The notes under the pieces: generated by a model
Seen by the model: the letters and a program-made list of their open reading frames with translations, nothing else
What the model was told of the DNA's origin: nothing
The model's database searches: none
In this document: piece after piece, positions 15,277 to 23,847 of the stretch
How positions within the stretch are numbered: position 1 is the stretch's first letter
Layout of the letters: each line of letters starts with the position of its first letter
Translations under genes and position numbers: made by a program
Source of the DNA: a virus
DNA: 60,041 nucleotides
Reading direction: 5' to 3' (one strand)
IMG/VR virus record: IMGVR_UViG_3300036841_000070
Location: 1-60,041 of that record

Positions 15277-15489
15277 ATGAAGAGCAACGATATCAACATC
15301 GATGTGAGAGCCGACCATACGGTCAGCATGAACTATGCCATGCCAGGCAACAAGTACCCTATCACCACACGAGCGGCGGCGCGTAGCTCGATGGCTAGCG
15401 CCAAGGGTAAGCCTGAGTATGGCACCGTAGCGAAGGCAGCTTGTCGGAAATACCCTGATCTACCGGGATGCAACGCGGTCAAGACATGA
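15277..15489 (+). CDS. Small DUF6582-like protein, copy 2
   Basis: 70 residues. Clear paralogue of the preceding protein: it shares KYPITTRAAARSSMASAKGKPEYG and the ending KYPDLPGCN. The tandem arrangement suggests gene duplication. The protease gene starts at its stop codon. Confidence 0.65.
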   Translation: MKSNDINIDVRADHTVSMNYAMPGNKYPITTRAAARSSMASAKGKPEYGTVAKAACRKYPDLPGCNAVKT

Positions 15490-16664
15490 GCTTACAGATC
15501 GACCTCAGCGCAGGGCATCTTGAGGTCGGGCCTGAAGCCCGGCGCAAGCTCCGTGGGCTTATTCAGTACTACATGAAGAAGCCGCATCCCTTCACAGCTT
15601 GCGTCCGTGATAACACAAAGCGCTTTGGGCCGGAGGGCGCTAAGCGTGTCTGCGCCACGCTCAAGGACATCGGCGAAGGTGATAACACACATTGGCGCAA
15701 AGGCGGTCGGACGAAGGCCGAGTGGAACTTCATTACGGCGATGGCGGCCGAGGCTTTGGAGGAGCAGCACAAACCGCAACTGACGACGGTGCCAAATGTC
15801 CAAATCGTCAAGACCGGAATCGAGTACCCTCTCAGTACCGGCCCCACTACCTTCACCGCTGAAGACCTCGCTAGCGCTGTCGCTGCACAGTCCGACCCCA
15901 GCGTACCCAAGCCACGTATCTGGATTGGGCACTCCGACGACAAGCGTTTTCATGGCGAGCGGACTAGCGGGATTCCCAGCGGAGAGCCTGCTGTCGGAAA
16001 GGTCACCGACATGCGACTGGCCCAGGATGGACATCTAATCGAGGGTGATCTAACTGGTGTCCCGCGATGGCTCGCAAACATCATGGGGAGCGCCTTCCCA
16101 TCGAGGAGCATCGAAGGTCGCTTCAACGTCCAGACGCCGACTGGGAAGAAGCACCGGCTCGTCATCAATGGCTTAGCGCTGCTTGGTGTTACCTGGCCCG
16201 GTGTTATGACGCTCGACGACATCGCAACCCTATACACCGAAGCCGGTCCAAAAGTCGAGGTGATTGAAGCTACGCCTGATCTACCCATTACACTCAAACC
16301 GAAGGGCCAGCGTGCGGTCGTCGGCAAGGTCAATGTTGATGATCTACGGCGCGCTTGGTATATGGCAAACAGGTCTGATCCTGATAAGCATAATTGGTGG
16401 CTGCGCAGCATCTATGTCGAGCCCAATGAGCTTATCGTGGACGCAGACGATGGTGGCACGCTGCTCCGTCAGCAGTTCAGCATCGACGGCACCAAGGTGA
16501 CGTTCGGTGCGCCGCAACGCATCAAGGTGCAATACGTCAATGCTAGCCATGGAGGTATCGAAGCCGAGCCTATCAACGAGAATCGTCAGCATGTAGCTAC
16601 ATTCACTCAATCTACGCTCGACGTACCAATCTGGTCGAGCATCAATGTCAAGCTAGGAGGATAA
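15486..16664 (+). CDS. Capsid maturation protease (Mu I-like)
   Basis: 392 residues from ATG15486. The core IWIGHSDDKRFHGERT...GEPAVGKVTDMRLAQDGHLIEGDLTGVPRWLA...FPSRSIEGRFN...LALLGVTWPGV is the Mu gpI-type head protease pattern. It cleaves the scaffold and capsid precursors as the prohead matures. The N-terminal ~85 residues form an extra domain with the same Cys/Lys flavour as the two small proteins before it. The C-terminal ~130 residues look like a separate beta-rich domain. Confidence 0.8.
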   Translation: MSLQIDLSAGHLEVGPEARRKLRGLIQYYMKKPHPFTACVRDNTKRFGPEGAKRVCATLKDIGEGDNTHWRKGGRTKAEWNFITAMAAEALEEQHKPQLTTVPNVQIVKTGIEYPLSTGPTTFTAEDLASAVAAQSDPSVPKPRIWIGHSDDKRFHGERTSGIPSGEPAVGKVTDMRLAQDGHLIEGDLTGVPRWLANIMGSAFPSRSIEGRFNVQTPTGKKHRLVINGLALLGVTWPGVMTLDDIATLYTEAGPKVEVIEATPDLPITLKPKGQRAVVGKVNVDDLRRAWYMANRSDPDKHNWWLRSIYVEPNELIVDADDGGTLLRQQFSIDGTKVTFGAPQRIKVQYVNASHGGIEAEPINENRQHVATFTQSTLDVPIWSSINVKLGG

Positions 16665-16669
16665 TTCAA

Positions 16670-17224
16670 GTGCGGTTGCACTTTGAGGAAGGTGAGCGAG
16701 AACTGCTTACCGCCCGCCTTGGACTGGCCGATGACGCCGATGATACGGCGGTCGCTCAGGCTGTGGCGCAGTGGATGCAGGAGGAGCCGCAGAACTCAGA
16801 CGCGAGCAACCAGGATGACGACACGAACGCGAGCAGCAACATCGACGACGTCAACACCGACGACGGCGATGTGGTCATCGTGGACGTGACTGAGTTCCGG
16901 CGACTCCGTCAGAGGGACCGCGTGGCAGCTGAAGTCGAGGAGGCCACTCGGCGTCGTGACCGCGACGAGTTGATCGAGGAGGCTATCGCTGACGGCAAGT
17001 TTAGCCCTGGCCGGCGTGAGCACTATCGGACGCGCTTCGACAGCGATCCGGAAGGCACCACGACTCTGATCGCTCGCCTTACCAAGAACACTGTGCCGCT
17101 GGAAGCACGCGGCGCTGACGTTCCGACCGATGAGGTCGATCAGGACACGTACCCGAGGGACTGGGTGCCAGAGGTCGCAGCCCGAGCCAAGCGCGGTGAG
17201 AGCCGCGTTCACGGGGAGGACTGA
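16670..17224 (+). CDS. Probable scaffold protein
   Basis: 184 residues from GTG16670. Highly acidic centre, then a charged helical stretch (FRRLRQRDRVAAEVEEATRR) and a C-terminal segment. Size, composition and position between protease and capsid genes are those of phage scaffolds, which shape the prohead and are then degraded. Confidence 0.7.
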   Translation: MRLHFEEGERELLTARLGLADDADDTAVAQAVAQWMQEEPQNSDASNQDDDTNASSNIDDVNTDDGDVVIVDVTEFRRLRQRDRVAAEVEEATRRRDRDELIEEAIADGKFSPGRREHYRTRFDSDPEGTTTLIARLTKNTVPLEARGADVPTDEVDQDTYPRDWVPEVAARAKRGESRVHGED

Positions 17225-17226
17225 TC

Positions 17227-17652
17227 ATGGCTGAAGCAATCGCCTACTACGACCCCGGCGCAGATATCACCTGCCAGCATGTCAGCGGCAATGTCGGAGG
17301 CCGGTGCGTTGGCTGGCCGGCAAGCCGTCAGTCGGGTGGTCCGTCGGGCATTAGCGACTCGGGCCTTGGCGTCCTGGTCGTCGACAACCCGACGGCAAAC
17401 ACCTCAGTGTTCGGCGTCACTAGCCACGACGTGGCCGCAAACGGTTACGTCAACGTCATGCGGGCACCGAAGGTCGTGCCCATCGAATGCACGGCGGCTG
17501 TTGCAATTGGTGACCTCGTCACCACGGCAGCCGATGGTCGTGTCACCAAGTCGACAACTGGGCAGAACGCTGTCGGGCGCGCTTTGTCGGTTGGCGCAAC
17601 CGGCACGTTCGCTGCCATCCTTCTGTTCCCCTACGCCGTTACGGCACCGTAA
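17227..17652 (+). CDS. Capsid decoration protein (DUF2190-like)
   Basis: 141 residues, ATG17227, with GGGGAGG upstream. The Gly/Ala/Val-rich beta pattern (VFGVTSHDVAANGYVNVMRAPKVVPIECTAAVAIGDLVTTAADGRVT) is that of head-stabilising trimers placed just before the capsid gene. It probably caps capsid threefold sites. Confidence 0.75.
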   Translation: MAEAIAYYDPGADITCQHVSGNVGGRCVGWPASRQSGGPSGISDSGLGVLVVDNPTANTSVFGVTSHDVAANGYVNVMRAPKVVPIECTAAVAIGDLVTTAADGRVTKSTTGQNAVGRALSVGATGTFAAILLFPYAVTAP

Positions 17653-17665
17653 GGAGGTGAAAGAA

Positions 17666-18721
17666 ATGTCAGTTATGGAAGCTACGTTCGACGAGATCAT
17701 GGAACACGCATACAACTCAGGGCCGCGTGTCCACTTCGAGCCGCAGTTCGTGGACCTGGGCGGGGGCTACTTCGCTCTGTCTGCCGGGCCAGAGATTCTG
17801 GCTAACACTCCGGCGCAGGTGGCGCACCCGCTCGGGCCGCCCACCATCTCCGGCACGAAGATCACTGTCGACACGATGCTGAATCAGCCGGTCCGGATCA
17901 CTCGCATGATCATGGACATGACTCTTCAGCGTTTCGTCGCTGACCGCATCTTCGCCTCTGGCGGAGGCGTCACTGGTGGCGCGGTCGTCTACGACTCTGT
18001 CGAGGCCAACGACCTCTACACGAGCCGAGACATCGAGCGTGTCGCGCCTGGCGCCGAGTTCCCGATCATCACGTCGGCTCGGCGTGCGCCCAATGTCGCT
18101 GAGGTCGAGAAGTGGGGCGGCAAGGTCTGGATCTCAGACGAAGCCCGCGACCGCAACGACAATACGCTGTTCACGAATCAGCTGCGGCAGCTCAGCAACA
18201 CGGTTGTGCGCAAGATCAACGCCCGTGCCCTTCAGGTTCTGGAGGCAATGTTCACGGCGTATCCGTCCAGGGTCGTCGTGTCGAAGTCGCAGGCCGTTGG
18301 CGGCTGGGATGCTGTCACGCCCTACGGTGGTACGCCGACCGCGCCTGGCGCATGGCCTGCCGCTGACTTCGCGATGGCGGCTGAGATTGCTGAGACCGAC
18401 GAACTCGGTATCAGGTACGACCTCTGGATCCTCAACCCCGGCAACTACACCGATCTGCTGCTGCTGTATGGCGGCGACGGTATCCAGGAACTGCTCTCAA
18501 CGCTCGGCCTGGAAATCTACGTGTCGAACCGCGTCACCCTTAACACGGCCTACGTCGTGGCACAGGGTCAGGTCGGTCAGATGCGGACGGAGCAGCCACT
18601 CGGCACGGAAACGTGGCGGGAGCCGAATCGCCAGCGCACTTGGGTCCAGGCCTCGGTGCGACCGCTGATGTTCGTCGACAATCGGTTCGCCGCTCTCAAG
18701 GTGACGAACCTCAAGGGTTAA
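17666..18721 (+). CDS. Major capsid protein
   Basis: 351 residues from ATG17666, with AAGGAGGTG upstream, the best ribosome-binding site of the late region. Phage major capsid protein of the HK97-fold type by length and position. The segment AEFPIITSARRAPNVAEVEKWGGKVWISDEARDRND resembles the E-loop/spine region, and WREPNRQRTWVQASVRPLMFVDNRFAALKVTN closes the protein as in other capsids of this group. Confidence 0.85.
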   Translation: MSVMEATFDEIMEHAYNSGPRVHFEPQFVDLGGGYFALSAGPEILANTPAQVAHPLGPPTISGTKITVDTMLNQPVRITRMIMDMTLQRFVADRIFASGGGVTGGAVVYDSVEANDLYTSRDIERVAPGAEFPIITSARRAPNVAEVEKWGGKVWISDEARDRNDNTLFTNQLRQLSNTVVRKINARALQVLEAMFTAYPSRVVVSKSQAVGGWDAVTPYGGTPTAPGAWPAADFAMAAEIAETDELGIRYDLWILNPGNYTDLLLLYGGDGIQELLSTLGLEIYVSNRVTLNTAYVVAQGQVGQMRTEQPLGTETWREPNRQRTWVQASVRPLMFVDNRFAALKVTNLKG

Positions 18722-18722
18722 C

Positions 18723-19253
18723 ATGAGCAACCCGGCCACAACTGAAGACCTCAAGCCCGTTAGGGTGAAGGTCCGCCAAGTGGATTACTTCACGAAGGCG
18801 ACTGACCCCTTGGGCCGCGAGGTTGATAGGATCGTGACGGCCTACGGTCCTGGATCGCCATTCCTGGATCCTGCTGAGCGCTCTGATCTAGAGTCTGGCA
18901 GCCAGGCCTACGCAGATGCCCTCAGCGACTTTCAGCATGGGCAGCTGATTATGGTCAGGCCGCAGGCTTACGTCGGTCTGATCGAGAGCGGTGCTGTGCG
19001 CGATGTCCAAACCGATGCGGAGGGTGAGGAGGTTGTCGAGGAAGAAGTCCTCCTTGACGTGAATACGGCTTCGGTCGATCAGCTTACAGAGTGGATCCGG
19101 GCTGAGCGGCCGACCGTCAACGACGTTGTGCAGGCAAGCGGAGGCGACCCCGATGTGGCGCAGAAGCTACTGGAAGCCGAATCGCAAGCCACCGATGGTG
19201 AACCACGTAAGGGCGTTTTGGAGGGCCTATCCGCCGTCATCTCTAGAGGCTAA
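18723..19253 (+). CDS. Head protein of unknown role
   Basis: 176 residues, starting two bases after the capsid stop. A mixed N-terminal half, an acidic linker (EGEEVVEEEVLLD), then a helical C-terminal part (TASVDQLTEWIRAERPTVND) resembling small SAP- or Rho-N-like helical modules. Possibly a connector or head-associated DNA-binding protein. Confidence 0.6.
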   Translation: MSNPATTEDLKPVRVKVRQVDYFTKATDPLGREVDRIVTAYGPGSPFLDPAERSDLESGSQAYADALSDFQHGQLIMVRPQAYVGLIESGAVRDVQTDAEGEEVVEEEVLLDVNTASVDQLTEWIRAERPTVNDVVQASGGDPDVAQKLLEAESQATDGEPRKGVLEGLSAVISRG

Positions 19254-19260
19254 TGACTTG

Positions 19261-19302
19261 GGGGCCGGGCTGGCAGGATGTCTCCACTAGCACCGGCCCC
19301 CA
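19261..19302 (+). other. Intergenic hairpin between capsid and connector genes
   Basis: GGGGGCCGG (19261-19269) pairs with CCGGCCCCC (19294-19302), a 9-bp G-C stem with a 24-base loop, just after the preceding stop. No T tract. It could tune downstream expression or protect the capsid mRNA. Confidence 0.55.
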
Positions 19303-19311
19303 CCTACCGCT

Positions 19312-19809
19312 ATGACTATCCCCGTTGATTGCAGACCGACCACCGCCGACGTTGCGGCTTACATCAAGAACCGCACGGTTGACGACAATAACAACTTTAT
19401 TGGCGACTTCACGAATACGACTGTCGTTACGCAGTCTGAGGTTGACAGGATTATCAATCAAGCGGGCGAGATGGTCCTATCGGCGCTGCGTTACAACTCA
19501 ACGATATCACCACCGTTTCCGCCAGACAACGTGCCTGCCGTCAAAGCTTTGATTGCGCTCTTCAGCGCGTGCTGCGTTGAGGTTACAAAGTTCAGTGAGC
19601 AGATTGCTCGCCAGGTCAGCCCGTATCCGTACCTCAAGGATATGTTCGACGGGATGCTCAGCCAGAAGCAGGCCGACCTCGGCATTATGCCACCAGCCGG
19701 CAGTGGTGGGAGTAGTCTGAGCCTAACCGATCTGATAGCTAGTCAGTACGGCTTGGCTCAATATCAATTCCCAACTGACCCGATGGTCAACTGGAATACC
19801 GCGTTCTGA
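19312..19809 (+). CDS. Head-tail connector (adaptor)
   Basis: 165 residues, ATG19312. Mainly helical (VAAYIKNRT, EVDRIINQAGEMVLSALRYN, ALIALFSACCVEVTKFSEQ), as in gp6/gp15-like adaptors that dock under the portal. Position supports this. Confidence 0.65.
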   Translation: MTIPVDCRPTTADVAAYIKNRTVDDNNNFIGDFTNTTVVTQSEVDRIINQAGEMVLSALRYNSTISPPFPPDNVPAVKALIALFSACCVEVTKFSEQIARQVSPYPYLKDMFDGMLSQKQADLGIMPPAGSGGSSLSLTDLIASQYGLAQYQFPTDPMVNWNTAF

Positions 19810-20336
19810 TGCCTTTCATCGTTCCAGAAAGGCGCATCGAGGATATGGCTTACCATATCGAGGTCTTTGGCGAGCGAGCCGAGCACCTCAAGCCTGTCCT
19901 TGAAGATATCACGGATAAGATTCTGGAACGCGAGCGCCATATGTTCGAGACACATGGTGCGAGCAGTGGTGTATACTGGGCACCACTTAAGGCGACGACC
20001 ATCTTGCGCAAGGGTGGCGGAACTGCTAAGCGGCGTGGCGGTCGCATTACAAGCACAGGTGGCGCACCCGCTTTTGAAGCGATTCCGTTCCCAGAGCGCC
20101 CGCTTTGGCGATTTGGCGAACTGATGCTAAGCTTGTCGGAGCGCGGTGCTAAGTATCAGCACCTCACGGTCGATGATGAAGGAATTGATCTCCGCACCGA
20201 TCACCCATCGGCTAGCTATCACACTACGGGCACACGGCGGATGCCAGCGCGACCGCCTTTGGTGATTCCCAAGAAGCACGCTGAGGAGTACACCAAAGAC
20301 ATAAACGACTTCATATTCGGAGAGCGTCATGAGTAA
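19809..20336 (+). CDS. Tail-completion / virion morphogenesis protein (Mu gpG-like)
   Basis: 175 residues. Pattern of the phage virion morphogenesis family: a helical start (IEVFGERAEHLKPVLEDITDKI), SGVYWAPLKATTILRKGG, then a basic middle and a C-terminal RMPARPPLVIPKKH. Likely a neck protein joining head and tail. Starts on the last base of the preceding stop. Confidence 0.7.
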   Translation: MPFIVPERRIEDMAYHIEVFGERAEHLKPVLEDITDKILERERHMFETHGASSGVYWAPLKATTILRKGGGTAKRRGGRITSTGGAPAFEAIPFPERPLWRFGELMLSLSERGAKYQHLTVDDEGIDLRTDHPSASYHTTGTRRMPARPPLVIPKKHAEEYTKDINDFIFGERHE

Positions 20337-20946
20337 CATGATAGCGTTCTCCGACATCGAGGATCGAGTCCTCGCTCATTACAAGTACTGGATGAATACC
20401 TGGCTCCTTCAACGCGAGCAGTCTGTCGGTCTAGACTACTACACAATTGCGAGGCCGCGCAGCTATCGGGTCAAGCAGGCGTTCTCCGTGCTCCCTGGGG
20501 AGGAGCAGACACCTATTGTAATCGCTGTCTCCGACGGTTTCGCGGAGCAACCCGTCCGGAGAGGCTCGGGCGACTATGACAGCCTGTTACGGTTTGGGAT
20601 TGCGGCCGTATGTTATGGCAACGAAGGCTCCTCCAGAGAGCTATGTGGCCATTATCAGTCTGCGCTTCTGAATATCGCAATCCAACATACTAAGATTGAT
20701 GACAGCATCGCGCTCTGGGACTTCATTAATCTACGAATTGAGGACATCGACGAGGAAGCCATCGGTAGGTCAATGTCGGCAGTCAGGATTGAGCTATTAT
20801 ACAGGGTTAACGCTTTCGTGTCGGTGGCCCAGGCTCTGCCGGTACACGTTCCCGATGGTGCAGTTCCTGTGCCACCTGTTGAGCATGATGTCGAGCACGT
20901 CTTTGTTAACGCCGACCTGTACAAACCAGACGAGGAGTTTCCTTAG
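20329..20946 (+). CDS. Tail terminator-like protein
   Basis: 205 residues, ATG20329, overlapping the preceding gene. Mixed alpha/beta (IEDRVLAHYKYWMNTWLL, then strands) and an acidic, Pro-rich tail. Placed where phages of this type encode the ring that caps tube and sheath. Assignment rests on position. Confidence 0.6.
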   Translation: MSNMIAFSDIEDRVLAHYKYWMNTWLLQREQSVGLDYYTIARPRSYRVKQAFSVLPGEEQTPIVIAVSDGFAEQPVRRGSGDYDSLLRFGIAAVCYGNEGSSRELCGHYQSALLNIAIQHTKIDDSIALWDFINLRIEDIDEEAIGRSMSAVRIELLYRVNAFVSVAQALPVHVPDGAVPVPPVEHDVEHVFVNADLYKPDEEFP

Positions 20947-21141
20947 TTGACTGATTACGTTGCCCCAATTGATGCCAGCGAGTATGTTCTGGCAGACGGA
21001 AGGATCGTCGTTCCTGGCGAGTCCGTGGATCTCTCGGACAGCGATGTTGATGAGCCGCACAACAAGCGTCTGATCGAAAGCGGACAGCTGATCGAAGTGA
21101 ATGATACAAAGTCCTCAAAGAAGAAGAAGGAGGATTCATGA
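20947..21141 (+). CDS. Small charged protein before the sheath
   Basis: 64 residues from TTG20947, with GAGGAG upstream. Acidic middle, Lys-rich tail (SSKKKKEDS). Genes of this size precede sheath genes in many contractile phages. Function unknown; overlaps the sheath start by four bases. Confidence 0.6.
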   Translation: MTDYVAPIDASEYVLADGRIVVPGESVDLSDSDVDEPHNKRLIESGQLIEVNDTKSSKKKKEDS

Positions 21142-22625
21142 GGCCAGGCGTCAATGTAACGACGCGTGAGTCTGCCCCGCCCAGCACTATCCCAACTGAC
21201 GTTGGCACCGGCTTCATGGTCGGCGTTGCCGAGGCTGGGCCGATGCAGCCTGTCTCGGGAGATGTTGTCCAGAACATGGACGAGTACAAGACTGTATTCG
21301 CTCCCAGTGGACGCAGCTACGCCGCCGGTGTCGCGACATACGATGCCGCTGAGACGTTTTTCAACGAAGGCGGCAACCGTCTGTTCGTGGGTCGTGTGGT
21401 GGGTCCGGCCGCAGTCGCCGCCACTATCACCCTTCCCGACAACGCGGCGGCGGTCGCTCTCACTGCTACGGCTAACAGCCCTGGTAGCTGGGGCAACAAC
21501 GTCCACATCGAAGTTCGGACTAACACTGAAGATCCCAACATCGCTTCAGGAAGCTATCGGCTTCGTGTCGTGCGGACTTCCGACAGCTTGATCCTAGAGG
21601 AGAGCTACGATCTGGTCGATAACACGGCTGCTCTGTCATGGGCAGCTGGCAGCGGCTACATCAATCTAGCTGCTGGCGTGTCGGCTTTGGACCCGGCAGC
21701 CGGGTCATACGCACTAGCTGGCGGAACTAACGACACTCCGAGTATTACCAATACGAGTTGGCAGAATGCGCTCAACAATCTGGGCACTGGCCTCGGCCCT
21801 GGAATTCTGTTCCTGCCCGGTGTGACGACTCCTGCCATCTACAATATGGCTGCTGAGGCGGCGCGCGTGCAGTATCGTGTGGTGTTCCTCGATGCCGCTG
21901 ACACGCCGACGGCGAGCACCTTGATCGCAACCGTCAAGGGTATCGTCGATGGCACAAACAAGCGGGCGCGGTTCGCGGCGCTGTTCGCTCCCTGGATCAA
22001 CATTCCGGGTTTGGCATCGAACACGGTGCGCAAGATCGCGCCAAGCTCTGCCGTCGCGGGTCTGTTCTGTCGCAATATGGCAGCCGGTCTGTCGGCTAAC
22101 GATCCGGCCGCTGGCGATAACGGTGTGCTGCGCACGGCGCTCGATCTCACTCAGGTTTACACGGACTCCGACCGTGAGGACCTGAACGACAACGGCGTCG
22201 ATATCATCCGCGATATGTACGGCCAGCGCAAGGTCTATGGCTGGCGCACGGTTGTGGACCCAATTGGCGACCCGCGTTGGATCAATCTCGGCAACAGCAT
22301 CATGCACCGCCAGATCGTGGCGATTGCCGGTGCGGTTGGCGAGCGATTCATCTTCAAGCAGATCGATGGCAAGGGCCAGCTGATCAGTAGCTTCGGCGCA
22401 GCCCTTGAGGCAGAGGTCTGTATGCCTCTGTTCATGTCGGGCAGTCTGTTCGGTGACTCGACGACTGAGGCGTACAAGGTCGATGTCGGGCCGAGCGTTA
22501 ACACGAATGCGACAATCGCTGCCAACGAGTTGCACGCGATCATCGCAGTTAAGATGTCGCCGTTCGGAGAGCAAGTCAACATCGAAATCGTCAAGTACCT
22601 CGTGACTGACGTTATCCCAGCGTAA
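21138..22625 (+). CDS. Contractile tail sheath protein
   Basis: 495 residues. It starts MRPGVNVTTRE, with GTGFMVGVAEAGP, AETFFNEGGNRLFVGRVVGPAA and, near the end, RRTVVDPIGD-like and QVNIEIVKYLVTDVIPA, all typical of the phage sheath family. The sheath contracts to drive the tube into the host. Its presence defines a myovirus morphology. Confidence 0.9.
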   Translation: MRPGVNVTTRESAPPSTIPTDVGTGFMVGVAEAGPMQPVSGDVVQNMDEYKTVFAPSGRSYAAGVATYDAAETFFNEGGNRLFVGRVVGPAAVAATITLPDNAAAVALTATANSPGSWGNNVHIEVRTNTEDPNIASGSYRLRVVRTSDSLILEESYDLVDNTAALSWAAGSGYINLAAGVSALDPAAGSYALAGGTNDTPSITNTSWQNALNNLGTGLGPGILFLPGVTTPAIYNMAAEAARVQYRVVFLDAADTPTASTLIATVKGIVDGTNKRARFAALFAPWINIPGLASNTVRKIAPSSAVAGLFCRNMAAGLSANDPAAGDNGVLRTALDLTQVYTDSDREDLNDNGVDIIRDMYGQRKVYGWRTVVDPIGDPRWINLGNSIMHRQIVAIAGAVGERFIFKQIDGKGQLISSFGAALEAEVCMPLFMSGSLFGDSTTEAYKVDVGPSVNTNATIAANELHAIIAVKMSPFGEQVNIEIVKYLVTDVIPA

Positions 22626-22634
22626 GGAGAAAGG

Positions 22635-23078
22635 ATGGATCCAAGAGGAACAGTTGGCGTTCGCCAGAACGATATCAACGTCACCGTTACGTACAAGGGC
22701 GTAGTTAAAGACCTTGGTACATTCGATACTTGGTCTGGCGGAAACGTCACTGCTGATAACACCAAGCATCGTCGCGGCGCGATGGGCCAGCAGGTGGCTA
22801 TCGGCGGCCCTGTGACGATTGAGGATCTCACGGTCAGCCGGGACTACGATCTGACTCGTGATAACCCGAACGGCAAGTGGCTGGCAGACGCAGTTGGCCG
22901 TGCCCAGGTCACAGCAACGAAGCATTACAAGGATGCCGATGGAATCAACTTCGGCAAGTACACTCAGATCAGCGGCGTGCTGATCGGGTACAATGAGCCG
23001 GGTGCCGATTCGGACTCGGCCGATGTCGCAATGTTCGAACTCGTCATCAACCCTGACGGAGTTGTCGGGAGCGGCTAA
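22635..23078 (+). CDS. Tail tube protein
   Basis: 147 residues, with AAGGAGAAAGG upstream of ATG22635. DINVTVTYKGVVKDLGTFDTWSGGNVTAD and VTIEDLTVSRDYD are typical of the tube protein of contractile tails, which stacks as hexamers inside the sheath. Follows the sheath gene as expected. Confidence 0.85.
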   Translation: MDPRGTVGVRQNDINVTVTYKGVVKDLGTFDTWSGGNVTADNTKHRRGAMGQQVAIGGPVTIEDLTVSRDYDLTRDNPNGKWLADAVGRAQVTATKHYKDADGINFGKYTQISGVLIGYNEPGADSDSADVAMFELVINPDGVVGSG

Positions 23079-23626
23079 TGTCTGAAGAAATGGGAGGAAT
23101 CGGAACAGCGCTCGGTAACGCTCGTGGCTTGTCGCTTCTCCAAGATGCGGAGAAGCGACGGGCTGAGCGGGAGCATAGCCTGTTCCTTGATGTGCCGACT
23201 TGGGGCGGCGATCTGGTATGTGAGTACCGGGTAGTTGCACCAGAGGCATTGCGGCGAATTGTCGAGAGCGCAGTCAGGAATGTGCGCAACGGCAACACAG
23301 ATGAGCCATCGGCCAACGATGTTCGGTTAATCATTGCCGCTGCTGTCGGATTGTATGCAAAGGATCCAGAAACCGGCGAGCGCGTCCCCATCGAGGACGA
23401 GCAAGGCCACGTTGGCTATAACAGAATTGCCTACATGCTCGGCAAGGAGGATGAGCTAAAGTCCAACGCAGATGTAGTTCGGTATTTGATGTCGGAGCGA
23501 AATGAGGACGGCACCTGGACAGAGAACATTACAGCAATTAGCATCCATGCCAACGCTATTAGCAACTGGATGCGCGACCCCAGCAAGCGCGGCGTTGACT
23601 TGGATGATCTAATGGGGGAATTCTAG
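23078..23626 (+). CDS. Tail assembly chaperone, short form
   Basis: 182 residues, between the tube and tape-measure genes, the classic place for gpG/gpE-like chaperones. The last codons are ATG GGG GAA TTC TAG, with G GGG GAA (23614-23620) as a possible slip site. The -1 frame is open from 23608 to 23847. Confidence 0.8.
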   Translation: MSEEMGGIGTALGNARGLSLLQDAEKRRAEREHSLFLDVPTWGGDLVCEYRVVAPEALRRIVESAVRNVRNGNTDEPSANDVRLIIAAAVGLYAKDPETGERVPIEDEQGHVGYNRIAYMLGKEDELKSNADVVRYLMSERNEDGTWTENITAISIHANAISNWMRDPSKRGVDLDDLMGEF

Positions 23627-23847
23627 GCAGCAAGGGCCTGAGCATTGACTTCTTGGCAGTGGCATCTTTGGTTGGTATTAATCCGCAGGCTTTCCTTCAT
23701 GCCGATGAGATTGAAGTCAGATGCCTAACCCTTGTTGCGGAAAAGGCAATGGAGTATCACCAGATATCGCAGCAGAATCAAGCAGCCCTAATCATACAGT
23801 TTCTGGCTAAGGCACTAGGCACAGACAAAAAGCAACGTGGCGTTTAG
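23617..23847 (+). CDS. Tail assembly chaperone, -1 frameshift extension
   Basis: Second part of the chaperone, read after a predicted -1 slip at GGGGGAA (23614-23620). It adds 76 residues beginning GILGSKGLSIDFLAVASLVG to give a fusion of about 256 residues. It has no good start of its own (a TTG at 23653 without a clear ribosome-binding site), reads as helical protein throughout, and overlaps the tape-measure start. As in lambda G-T and P2 E-E', the long form would bind the tape-measure protein. Confidence 0.7.
   Translation, partial: GILGSKGLSIDFLAVASLVGINPQAFLHADEIEVRCLTLVAEKAMEYHQISQQNQAALIIQFLAKALGTDKKQRGV

Noticed and set aside
21714-23249. 511-codon minus-strand frame opposite sheath and tube genes
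   Set aside because: Long only because of the codon bias of the opposite strand; His/Arg/Asp-rich composition without motifs, and antisense to certain genes.
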